A stretch of DNA of 10,688 nt, from NCBI RefSeq assembly GCF_003243465.1, contig NZ_QFQZ01000114.1, positions 1 to 10,688 of the forward strand. The letters run 5' to 3'. Shown piece by piece: positions 1 to 6,180 of the stretch. The position numbers and the translations under genes are program-made. The DNA is from Caulobacter segnis. Lineage in GTDB: Bacteria; Pseudomonadota; Alphaproteobacteria; Caulobacterales; Caulobacteraceae. Under the pieces are notes generated by a model. That model saw only the letters and a program-made list of their open reading frames with translations, was not told the DNA's origin and made no database searches. Numbering within the stretch: position 1 is the stretch's first letter; every line of letters starts with the position of its first letter.

Positions 1-783
1 ATCGTTGCGAAGCCGCCAAAGGGTTCGCGGCAGAGCGTCGGATACGGACCGATCGCTTAGTTTCGTAGCGCTTTCCCGATCGGCCTCGGTCATCGCCGTC
101 TGGAGCTTGGCGAGCGCCGCTCGGAGGTCGTCCTGAGCCTTCAGATAATCGGTGGTGTCGGGCGCGCCGCGTAAGGCTTCGGCGTGGCTTTCAAGGATCT
201 GCGCCTGCAAGCCGACGATCTTCTGGATGCTGGCGACAACGGCGGCGTGAGCGCGCGCAGGAAAGATCAGCAGGGTCGCGGCGACGCCGACCAGGCTCCC
301 GACAGTGATCTCCGCCACGCGCAAGCTCGCGGCGATCAGCGGATCCATGTGTGTCGTCGTGCCGATCAACATGATCACGGCCGTGACCGGCGCCGCTTTG
401 AGCGAAGGGCGTATCGAAACCACGAAAGCGAGCAACGCCACCGTGAGACAAAGGATCAAGCCGCCGAATTCCGACCAACGCGAGTGAAGATAGGCTGCTA
501 CCGCGCCCGCGAGCGCGCCGACCACTGTGCCGAGAAAGCGTTCGATCGAAGCGGTGATCGTTGCGCCCAGGCTCGCCTGAACCACGATCACGGCCGTGAA
601 CACCGCCCAATAGCCTTGCGGCAGGCGCAACAGGGTCGCGATCGCGTAAGCGGCGCCGACGGCGGCCGAGACCCGGATTGCGTGGCGAATCTCGGTCTTC
701 CGCGCGGCGGCGGCCTTTATCGCTCGTTGCGAAAGATTGGCGCCGGTAAAGCGCCGCCAGTCGCTGGGCGCCGTCTCTGGCAC
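1..783 (-). CDS. FUSC-family (aromatic acid exporter-like) inner membrane protein, 3' part cut by window edge
   Basis: I translated the minus strand from a GTG at 783-781 and found an open frame of 261 codons reaching the window edge, so the C-terminus is missing. After a basic N-terminus (about residues 1-36) come closely packed hydrophobic stretches at about 37-53, 58-75, 84-99, 107-124, 131-142 and 155-175. A charged, helical, probably cytoplasmic region (about 176-261) follows. The phrase QGYWAVFTAVIVVQASLG (56-73), followed by an ERFLGTVVGALAG-type stretch, is typical of the FUSC / aromatic acid exporter fold (family knowledge). These proteins are putative proton-driven effluxers of small aromatic acids; the substrate here is unknown. 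A GAGG Shine-Dalgarno sits 10 nt before the GTG, and the start overlaps the TAG of the upstream amidohydrolase gene by one base, so translational coupling is likely. Residue pattern and codon bias make this frame much better than overlapping arginine-rich frames on either strand. Confidence 0.8.
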   Translation of the reverse strand, partial: MPETAPSDWRRFTGANLSQRAIKAAAARKTEIRHAIRVSAAVGAAYAIATLLRLPQGYWAVFTAVIVVQASLGATITASIERFLGTVVGALAGAVAAYLHSRWSEFGGLILCLTVALLAFVVSIRPSLKAAPVTAVIMLIGTTTHMDPLIAASLRVAEITVGSLVGVAATLLIFPARAHAAVVASIQKIVGLQAQILESHAEALRGAPDTTDYLKAQDDLRAALAKLQTAMTEADRESATKLSDRSVSDALPRTLWRLRND

Positions 784-1274
784 TAGGTCACCGCCTCGCG
801 CAGCATCTCCAGCGCCATGACGATCGCCGCCAGCTGGACAGCTTCGCGCGTATCGCCGAGGAACCGCTCGTGCCGATGAACGACCGAGCGGTTGGCGCGG
901 GCGACGGCGAAGTGGACCGTACCGACGGGTTTCAGTGGGGAGCCGCCGCCAGGACCCGCGACGCCGGTGATGGCGACGGCGACGTGGCCGTTGCTCTCGC
1001 GCAGCGCGCCTTCGGCCATCATCCGCGCGACAGGCTCGGAGACCGCGCCGTGGTCAGCGATCAGGTCGCCGGGGACGCCCAGCATCTCGGACTTGGCGCG
1101 ATTGGTGTAGGTGACGAAGCCGCGCTCGAACACGTCGGAAGCCCCCGGGATCGCGCAGATGGCGCCGGCGACCAGGCCGCCGGTGCAACTCTCTGCTGTG
1201 ACCAGACGCAGGGAGCGACCGCGTGCTTCGTCGATCAGCAGGCGGGCCAGGGTCTCAATCTCGAGCGGGAACAT
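783..1274 (-). CDS. pncC: CinA C-terminal-domain protein, PncC-type nicotinamide-nucleotide amidohydrolase
   Basis: This 163-aa protein consists only of the CinA C-terminal domain; the N-terminal COG1058 (MoaB-like) domain of full CinA is absent. Visible signatures are AESCTGG (residues 27-33), a GFVTYTNRAKSEMLGV block near 52-67, GAVSEPVARMMAEGA near 76-90, and GVAGPGGGSPLKPVGTVHFA near 104-123. The serine of ESCTGG is the family's catalytic nucleophile. Members of this family deamidate nicotinamide mononucleotide to nicotinate mononucleotide and ammonia, recycling NMN (for example that released by NAD-dependent DNA ligase) into NAD synthesis in the cytoplasm. The ATG start is preceded by GGAG (1284-1281) with 6-nt spacing. 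The gene lies 36 bp downstream of ispDF and overlaps the FUSC gene start by one base, so the three are probably co-transcribed. The activity is inferred from the family; some stand-alone domains are annotated only as competence/damage-inducible CinA. Confidence 0.9.
   Translation of the reverse strand: MFPLEIETLARLLIDEARGRSLRLVTAESCTGGLVAGAICAIPGASDVFERGFVTYTNRAKSEMLGVPGDLIADHGAVSEPVARMMAEGALRESNGHVAVAITGVAGPGGGSPLKPVGTVHFAVARANRSVVHRHERFLGDTREAVQLAAIVMALEMLREAVT
794..797 (-). promoter_or_regulatory. Ribosome-binding site supporting the GTG start of the FUSC gene
   Basis: Read on the minus strand, GAGG lies 10 nt upstream of the GTG at 783-781 and inside the last codons of the cinA-like gene. 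It is the main support for a GTG start, because no ATG is suitably placed in this frame. Confidence 0.5.
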
Positions 1275-1310
1275 GCGGGTCTCCGTCTTAGCGTCGGCAG
1301 CCTAGCCTGT

Positions 1311-2459
1311 TCAGGCCGGAGTCTCGACCGCCACGACGGCCGACGCCGCCAAACCCTCGCCCCGGCCAGTGAAGCCCATCTTCTCGGTCGTCGTCGCCTT
1401 CACGCTGACCCGGTCGACGGAAAGGCCGAGGATCTCCGCCAAACGCTCACGCATCGCCTGACGGTGCGGCTTGATCTTAGGGCGCTCGCAGATCAGCGTC
1501 ACATCGACATTGACCAGAACGCCGCCCTTTGCGCTCACGAGATCGACCGCGTGCCTGAGGAACTGGTCCGAGGCCGCGCCCCTCCACTTTGGATCGGTCG
1601 GCGGGAAGTGGTCGCCGATATCGCCTTCGCCGATCGCGCCCAGGATGGCGTCGGTCAGGGCGTGCAGGCCGGCGTCAGCGTCGGAGTGGCCGATCAAAGT
1701 CTCGTCGTGCTTGATCGCGACGCCGCAGAGCCAAACCTCTTCGCCAGGACCCCAGCGATGCGCATCGAAGCCTTGGCCGACACGGGTGACGCGCGCGGCG
1801 CCGGCTAGCCGTTCGGCCATGGCGAAATCCTCAGGATAGGTCAGTTTCAACAACAGCGGATCGCCCGGCGCGATCGCGACGCGTCCGCCAGCGGCCTCGA
1901 TCACCTGGACATCGTCCGTGGGTTCGCCTTCGCTCCAGGCGGCGTAGGCGTCAAGCAAGGTCTGGCGACGGGCCGCCTGGGGGGTTTGGGCGCGCCAAAG
2001 GTGCTCGCGTGACGTCGTCACGGGATTTTGGTCTGGCTCGGCGCGCTTTAGCGTGTCGGCGACGGGCAGGGCGGGCAGGACGCCATCGGCGCCCTCCAGC
2101 GCCTTCAGCACTTCGCGGATCGTTTGCCGCGCCAGCAGGGGGCGGGCCGCGTCATGGATCAGCACCGGTTCGTCGGCGGGTCGATGGGCGAGGGCGCGGA
2201 GGCCGGACTGCACGGACTGGGCGCGCGTCGCGCCACCCTTCGCCACCCGCCAGCCGCCCAGGCCCTCGAGTACGGTGGGAAGGGCGGCTTCGCCGTCGTC
2301 CGTCGTGACGATGACGAGCTCGGACGCGCCGGCGGCGAGGAAGGCCTCCACAGACCACCTCAAAACGGGTTTTCCAGCCAGCAAGCGCCATTGTTTTGCC
2401 TGGCCCGGCCCGGCTCGGGTTCCCGAGCCGGCGGCGACGATCACGGCGGAGAAGGTCAT
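1311..2459 (-). CDS. ispDF: Bifunctional 2-C-methyl-D-erythritol 4-phosphate cytidylyltransferase / 2,4-cyclodiphosphate synthase (IspDF)
   Basis: This 382-aa fusion catalyses two non-consecutive steps of the MEP (non-mevalonate) isoprenoid pathway: MEP + CTP to CDP-ME, and CDP-ME 2-phosphate to ME-cyclodiphosphate. The IspD half spans about residues 1-222, with the nucleotide-binding GSGTR (11-15), the AKQW lysine (22), HDAARP (102-107), and a TDDVQVIEAAGG block (181-192). The IspF half spans about 224-382, with the metal-binding Asp232/His234 of GFDAHRW, HSDADAGLHALTDAILG (258-274) carrying further metal-site and substrate residues, GDIGDHFPP (279-287), and the CDP-binding TTTEKMGFTGRGEG (356-369). 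All expected catalytic motifs are present in both halves. Such fusions are common in alphaproteobacteria (established knowledge). The ATG at 2459 is chosen because a TAA lies four codons upstream in frame; no strong Shine-Dalgarno is seen, so weak initiation or a near-leaderless mRNA is possible. It is the first gene of the leftward block. Confidence 0.96.
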   Translation of the reverse strand: MTFSAVIVAAGSGTRAGPGQAKQWRLLAGKPVLRWSVEAFLAAGASELVIVTTDDGEAALPTVLEGLGGWRVAKGGATRAQSVQSGLRALAHRPADEPVLIHDAARPLLARQTIREVLKALEGADGVLPALPVADTLKRAEPDQNPVTTSREHLWRAQTPQAARRQTLLDAYAAWSEGEPTDDVQVIEAAGGRVAIAPGDPLLLKLTYPEDFAMAERLAGAARVTRVGQGFDAHRWGPGEEVWLCGVAIKHDETLIGHSDADAGLHALTDAILGAIGEGDIGDHFPPTDPKWRGAASDQFLRHAVDLVSAKGGVLVNVDVTLICERPKIKPHRQAMRERLAEILGLSVDRVSVKATTTEKMGFTGRGEGLAASAVVAVETPA

Positions 2460-2558
2460 CAGGGCTGTTTAGCCGTAAGGCGGCGCATGTCCAGTCGATC
2501 CGGGCTTTACTGCGTCGCACAATGTGCCTAAAAAGAATGCTACGGGGATGATCAGAAA
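2460..2558. promoter_or_regulatory. Divergent intergenic region between ispDF and dusB-ntrBCYX
   Basis: This 99-bp gap separates outward-facing genes and must carry the 5' signals of both, unless transcripts enter from outside. It is less GC-rich than its flanks towards the dusB side. A run of A bases and a GGGGATGA-like purine stretch (from 2544) precede the dusB ATG by about 10 nt and could serve as its ribosome-binding site. I see no clear inverted repeat of operator type. Confidence 0.6.
2506..2534 (+). promoter_or_regulatory. Weak candidate housekeeping promoter for dusB-ntrB-ntrC
   Basis: TTTACTG (2506-2512), 14 nt, then CCTAAAAA (2527-2534) partly fits the Caulobacter housekeeping consensus TTGACGS-N10-14-GCTANAWC (about 5 of 7 and 6 of 8 positions by eye). 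Transcription would start roughly 15-20 nt before the dusB ATG. This is a by-eye match in a short AT-richer stretch and may be chance. Confidence 0.3.
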
Positions 2559-3566
2559 ATGAGCAAAGAGCTCGATATCGGCGGGGTTCGCGTCCCCGGT
2601 CGGGTGTGGATCGCGCCTATGACCGGGGTTTCGGACCTGCCTTTCAGAGAAACCGCCACGGCGCTCGGCGCGCCCTATGTGGCGACCGAGATGGTGGCCT
2701 CCGCGGAGTTCGCGAAGGGGCGTCCGGATGTCGTTCGCCGCGCCGCCGTCGGCGACGGGCTGCCGCTGACGGTCATCCAGCTGGTTGGGCGTGATGTCGA
2801 CTGCATGGCTCAGGGCGCCCGGATGGCGGCTGAGGCTGGGGCTGAGATCATCGACCTAAACTTTGGCTGCCCGGCCAAGGAGGTCGCGGCGGGCGCCGCC
2901 TGTGGGTCGGCGCTGATGCGAGAGCCGGACCTCGCCGAGGCCCTGGTGGCCGCTGCGGTCGAGGCGGTTGACGTGCCTGTGACGGTGAAGATGCGGCTGG
3001 GCTGGGATGACGCCAGTCGAAACGCGCCCGAGATCGCCGCACGCGCCGAAGCGGTGGGGGCTCGCGCCATCACGGTTCATGGCCGCACGCGGAATCAGTT
3101 CTACAAGGGCGTCGCCGACTGGTCGGCGGTCGCCGAGGTCAAGAACGCCGTGTCGGTCCCCGTATTGGTCAATGGGGACATCGTCGACGGCGCCAGCGCA
3201 CGTCTTGCGCTTGAGCAATCGGGCGCTGACGGGGTGATGATTGGGCGTGGCGTATATGGCCGCCCCTGGATCGCCGGCGCGATCGAGGCGGCCCTGGATG
3301 GGCGCGGCTTCGGCGAGCCGGAGGCTGAAGAGCGCCTGGCGATCGCGCTCACGCATTTCCGCCGCAGTCTGTCTTTTTATGGCGATCGCCTGGGCCTCAA
3401 GATGTTCCGCAAGCATCTGGCCTCGTACATCGAGGCCGCCCCTTGGCCTGAAACCGCCGAAGCCCGTCGCGCCGCGCGCGCCAGCTTGTGTCGCTTAGAG
3501 GATCCCGTCGCCGTGGAGGCCGCCCTGCGCGACCTGTGGCTGGCGGGCGGGAGATTAGCCGCATGA
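2559..3566 (+). CDS. dusB: tRNA-dihydrouridine synthase B (NifR3 family)
   Basis: This 335-aa FMN-dependent enzyme reduces specific uridines in the tRNA D-loop to dihydrouridine using NADPH. The TIM-barrel flavin domain covers about residues 1-245, with IAPMTGVSDLPFR (18-30), the NFGCPAKEV motif (101-109) holding catalytic Cys104, VKMRLGWDD (143-151) with a flavin-contacting Lys144, HGRTRNQFYKG (174-184), VNGDI (204-208), and the phosphate-binding GVMIGRGVYGRPW (225-237). The helical tRNA-binding domain follows (about 250-335). Length is normal for the family. It was first named nifR3 because it lies upstream of ntrB in Rhodobacter and relatives, and the same order is seen here: its TGA overlaps the ntrB ATG (ATGA). 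Its product has no known direct role in nitrogen sensing, so the linkage probably reflects shared transcription. DusB rather than DusA/DusC is inferred from motif style and the nifR3 position. Confidence 0.95.
   Translation: MSKELDIGGVRVPGRVWIAPMTGVSDLPFRETATALGAPYVATEMVASAEFAKGRPDVVRRAAVGDGLPLTVIQLVGRDVDCMAQGARMAAEAGAEIIDLNFGCPAKEVAAGAACGSALMREPDLAEALVAAAVEAVDVPVTVKMRLGWDDASRNAPEIAARAEAVGARAITVHGRTRNQFYKGVADWSAVAEVKNAVSVPVLVNGDIVDGASARLALEQSGADGVMIGRGVYGRPWIAGAIEAALDGRGFGEPEAEERLAIALTHFRRSLSFYGDRLGLKMFRKHLASYIEAAPWPETAEARRAARASLCRLEDPVAVEAALRDLWLAGGRLAA
3549..3553 (+). promoter_or_regulatory. Ribosome-binding site that sets the ntrB start
   Basis: GGGAG lies 9 nt before the ATG at 3563. It favours this start over an in-frame start 25 codons upstream at 3488, which would lie deep inside dusB and add an arginine-rich, non-conserved extension. 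Confidence 0.6.
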
Positions 3567-4693
3567 CAGACCGCGCCCGGGTACTGACCGGCGTCGCCTC
3601 CGACGCCTTGAAATCCGCGGCCTTCGATCTGAGCCCGGAACCGGCGCTCGTGGTCGATCGCGAGGGCGGACTCGTCGCCGTGAACGAGGCGGCCGAGGCG
3701 CTCTTTGGCCATGGCCTGTCCTTGCTGGCGAGGGGCCGCTTCCGCGCCGCCTTGCCGCCGGGATCGGTGTTGGTTTCACTGCTCGACAGGGCCATTTCCG
3801 AAGGCGCTCTGGTTCGCGAGCACGGCGTCGAGGTCAATCTTTTCGGGCAGCCTCCCTTCGAGGCGGACGGCGCTGCGGCGCCGCTCGGAGATGGCTCGGT
3901 CCTGCTGACTCTGCACGTCAAGGGCGTGCTCGGCGTTGATCGCGGCGCGGATACCGCGGGCCTTCGCTCTGTCGTCGGCCTGGGCAAGATGCTGGCCCAC
4001 GAGATCAAGAACCCTCTGGCCGGTATTCGCGGCGCGGCCCAACTGCTCAAGACCGGCGCCAGCGCGGTCGATCAGCCGCTGGCGCAATTGATAGTCGATG
4101 AGACCGATCGCATCCGCCGCCTTGTCGACCGCATGGAAGCGTTTTCGGACGATGCGCCGACGCCGCGCGAGCCGGTCAATATCCACCAGGTGCTCGACCG
4201 CGTCCGCGCCTTGGTCGCGAATGGCGTGGCCGATGGGTTGCAATTGAAGGAAAGCTACGATCCTTCGCTTCCGCCGGTCTGGGGTGACGAGGATCACCTG
4301 ATCCAAATCTTCTTGAACCTCACGAAAAACGCCGCCGAGGCGGCGCACATGCGCGGCGACGGACGCGGGGCGATCTCCATTCACACCGCGTGGCGTCCGG
4401 GCGTTCGGGTGCGCGGGGCCGACGGCAAGAGCTCAAGCGGCGCTCCCATCGAGGTGCGGGTGGTCGATAACGGACCCGGTGTTCCCGCCACCCTGCGTGA
4501 TCACCTCTTCCAGCCCTTTGTCACCACCAAGGCCAACGGAACCGGGCTTGGTCTGGCGCTCGTGACCAAGCTGGTCACCGCCCACGGGGGGCTGATCGAT
4601 TTCGAATCCGAGCCTGGCCGCACTGTGTTTCGCGTCCTGCTGCCCATCGCGCCTCAAAACGGCGCTCCCGATCCTGTTTCTGGAGACGCGTAA
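3563..4693 (+). CDS. ntrB: Nitrogen-sensing histidine kinase NtrB (GlnL/NRII type)
   Basis: This 376-aa soluble kinase/phosphatase controls NtrC phosphorylation; in the family, its activity is set by PII (GlnB/GlnK) in response to glutamine. No membrane segment is visible, as expected. Domains in order: an N-terminal PAS domain (about residues 17-120, with VVDREGGLVAVNEAAEALFG at 30-49); the HisKA dimerisation domain with H-box LAHEIKNPLAGIRGAAQLL (144-162) and phospho-acceptor His146; then the HATPase_c domain with N-box FLNLTKNAAEA (250-260), G1 box DNGPG (302-306), F box FQPFVTTK (316-323) and G2 box GTGLGLAL (326-333). All catalytic boxes look intact. A loop of about 30 residues between N and G1 (about 261-295) is typical of alphaproteobacterial NtrB. 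The start codon overlaps the dusB stop by ATGA and the gene ends 2 bp before ntrC, implying one transcript and balanced output with its regulator. Confidence 0.95.
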   Translation: MTDRARVLTGVASDALKSAAFDLSPEPALVVDREGGLVAVNEAAEALFGHGLSLLARGRFRAALPPGSVLVSLLDRAISEGALVREHGVEVNLFGQPPFEADGAAAPLGDGSVLLTLHVKGVLGVDRGADTAGLRSVVGLGKMLAHEIKNPLAGIRGAAQLLKTGASAVDQPLAQLIVDETDRIRRLVDRMEAFSDDAPTPREPVNIHQVLDRVRALVANGVADGLQLKESYDPSLPPVWGDEDHLIQIFLNLTKNAAEAAHMRGDGRGAISIHTAWRPGVRVRGADGKSSSGAPIEVRVVDNGPGVPATLRDHLFQPFVTTKANGTGLGLALVTKLVTAHGGLIDFESEPGRTVFRVLLPIAPQNGAPDPVSGDA

Positions 4694-4695
4694 CG

Positions 4696-6117
4696 ATGAA
4701 CGCCGCGAGCAAGAAGATCCTGATCGCCGACGACGACAGCTCGGTCCGCCTGGTTCTGAGCCAGGCCTTTACGCGCCTGGGCTATCAGGTCCGCGCCACG
4801 GGCAACGCCACGACGCTTCTCAAGTGGGTCACGGATGGAGAGGGGGACCTCGTCGTCACCGACGTGATGATGCCCGACGAGAACGTCTTCGACGTCCTGC
4901 CGCGCATCCGCAAGGAGCGCCCAAAGCTGCCGATCATCGTGATGAGCGCGCAGAATACGCTGCTCACCGCCGTCAACGCCGCCGACGCGGGTGCGTTTGA
5001 GTACGTCTCAAAGCCGTTCGATCTGGACGATGTGACGGCGGCCGCCCGGCGCGCCCTGTCTCGCCCCGCCGACACCGAGGCCTCCAAGGCGCAAGCCCGG
5101 GCCATGCGCGACGAGCGCCTGCCGCTGATCGGTCGCTCCGCGCCGATGCAGGAAGTCTATCGCACGATCGCGCGTCTGGTCGGCGCCGACCTGACGGTTC
5201 TGATCCTCGGCGAGAGCGGCACTGGCAAGGAGCTGGTCGCCCGCGCCTTGCATGAGTTGGGCCGCCGGCGCGACGGTAAGTTCGTCGTGTTGAACCTGGC
5301 CGCCGTTCCGCGCGAGCGGGTGGAGGTCGAGCTGTTCGGCCGTGGCGAAGGCGACAATGGTCGTCTTGTCGAGGCGGACGGGGGCACGCTGTTCCTGGAC
5401 GAGATCGGCGACATGCCGCTGGACGCCCAGACCCGCCTCCTGCGCGTGATCGACGGCACCGAGCCGGTGATCAACCCCAAGACCGGCCGCCGGCCGAACG
5501 TTCGGATCATCGCCGCCACCAACCGCGATCTGCGCGGCCTGATCCAGCAAGGGCTGTTCCGCGAGGATCTGTTCTTCCGCTTGAACGTCGCCCCGGTTCG
5601 TTTGCCGCCGCTGCGCGATCGCGCCGAGGACATTCCGGATCTGGCGCGAACCTTCCTGCTGCGCGCGGCCCGTGAGGGGCTGCCGGCCAAGACCATCGAC
5701 CAAAGCGCCCTGGATCGCCTGAAGAGCTATCCGTGGCCCGGCAACGTGCGCGAGCTCGAGAACCTGATGCGTCGGATGTGCGCGCTCTATGCCGAGGAGC
5801 TGATCACCGCGCGCATCGTCGATCGCGAGCTTCAGGACCACACTCCGGCCGTGCGCTCGGAAGAAGGGCCCGTTACGCTTTCGACCCTGGTCGAACGGCA
5901 TCTGGCTTCACACTTCGCCGATCAGCCGGATGGCGTTCCTCCGCCTGGACTCTATGATCGCGTTCTGCAGGAGATCGAGCGCCCCCTGATCCAGCTGACC
6001 CTTTCAGCGACGCGCGGCAATCAGGTTCGCGCCGCCGAGATCCTGGGCCTCAACCGCAATACGCTCCGCAAGAAAATTCAGGACCTCGGGGTCGAGATGA
6101 CGCGAGGCAGGCGGTAA
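4696..6117 (+). CDS. ntrC: Response regulator NtrC (NRI type), lacking the sigma-54-contacting GAFTGA loop
   Basis: This 473-aa DNA-binding regulator is the partner of NtrB. The receiver domain (about 5-122) has the acidic pocket DDD (12-14), phospho-acceptor Asp56 (VVTDVMMPDE), Ser84 (VMSAQNT) and Lys106 (SKPF). The AAA+ domain (about 143-375) has Walker A GESGTGKE (172-179), Walker B GGTLFLDEIGDMP (229-241), FREDLFFRLNV (288-298) with candidate arginine fingers, and sensor II region PWPGNVRELENL (346-357). The C-terminal Fis-type HTH is about 428-470 (VRAAEILGLNRNTLRKKIQDL core). Between ELFG (212-215) and EADGG (226-230) there are only 10 residues, RGEGDNGRLV, where enteric NtrC has 18 including GAFTGA. 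The protein should therefore bind DNA, and probably ATP, but not activate sigma-54 RNA polymerase in the usual way. It may act on sigma-70-type promoters as activator or repressor. GGAG (4682-4685) precedes the ATG. Confidence 0.94.
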   Translation: MNAASKKILIADDDSSVRLVLSQAFTRLGYQVRATGNATTLLKWVTDGEGDLVVTDVMMPDENVFDVLPRIRKERPKLPIIVMSAQNTLLTAVNAADAGAFEYVSKPFDLDDVTAAARRALSRPADTEASKAQARAMRDERLPLIGRSAPMQEVYRTIARLVGADLTVLILGESGTGKELVARALHELGRRRDGKFVVLNLAAVPRERVEVELFGRGEGDNGRLVEADGGTLFLDEIGDMPLDAQTRLLRVIDGTEPVINPKTGRRPNVRIIAATNRDLRGLIQQGLFREDLFFRLNVAPVRLPPLRDRAEDIPDLARTFLLRAAREGLPAKTIDQSALDRLKSYPWPGNVRELENLMRRMCALYAEELITARIVDRELQDHTPAVRSEEGPVTLSTLVERHLASHFADQPDGVPPPGLYDRVLQEIERPLIQLTLSATRGNQVRAAEILGLNRNTLRKKIQDLGVEMTRGRR

Positions 6118-6180
6118 GCCTGAAGCATTCCTAGCACATAGCTGTTGAATTCAGGGCACACCCCCTTAAACTCAGGGGTG
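6118..6180 (+). promoter_or_regulatory. Intergenic region ntrC-ntrY with a hairpin over the presumed ribosome-binding site
   Basis: This is the only sizeable gap in the rightward block. It contains an inverted repeat, CACCCC (6159-6164) and GGGGTG (6175-6180), with a 10-nt loop, ending directly before the chosen ntrY ATG. The best purine stretch for ribosome binding (AGGGG, 6174-6178) forms most of the 3' arm, so folding would hide it. There is no following T-run, so it does not look like an intrinsic terminator of ntrC. No confident promoter is seen in the gap. Confidence 0.4.

Noticed and set aside
184..786. Long plus-strand frame opposite the FUSC gene, and a minus-strand ATG frame at 191-610
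   Set aside because: Both translate to arginine/histidine-rich, non-hydrophobic sequence without family character; the GTG-started minus frame in the same place is a coherent membrane protein.
1305..1316. Small palindrome GCCTG-TT-CAGGC over the ispDF stop codon
   Set aside because: A 5-bp stem with a 2-nt loop is too tight to fold and has no T-run; unlikely to be a terminator.
870..1808. 312-codon plus-strand frame opposite the cinA-domain gene and ispDF
   Set aside because: It is antisense to two genes with clear catalytic motifs; its composition is typical of shadow frames in GC-rich DNA.
3488..3562. N-terminal extension of NtrB by 25 residues
   Set aside because: It lies within dusB, is arginine/glycine-rich, and the ATG at 3563 has a good ribosome-binding site and an ATGA overlap.
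6132..6149. Possible sigma-54 -24/-12 promoter before ntrY (TAGCAC ... TTGAA)
   Set aside because: The spacing is 7 nt instead of 5 and the -12 GC is missing, so it does not fit the consensus.
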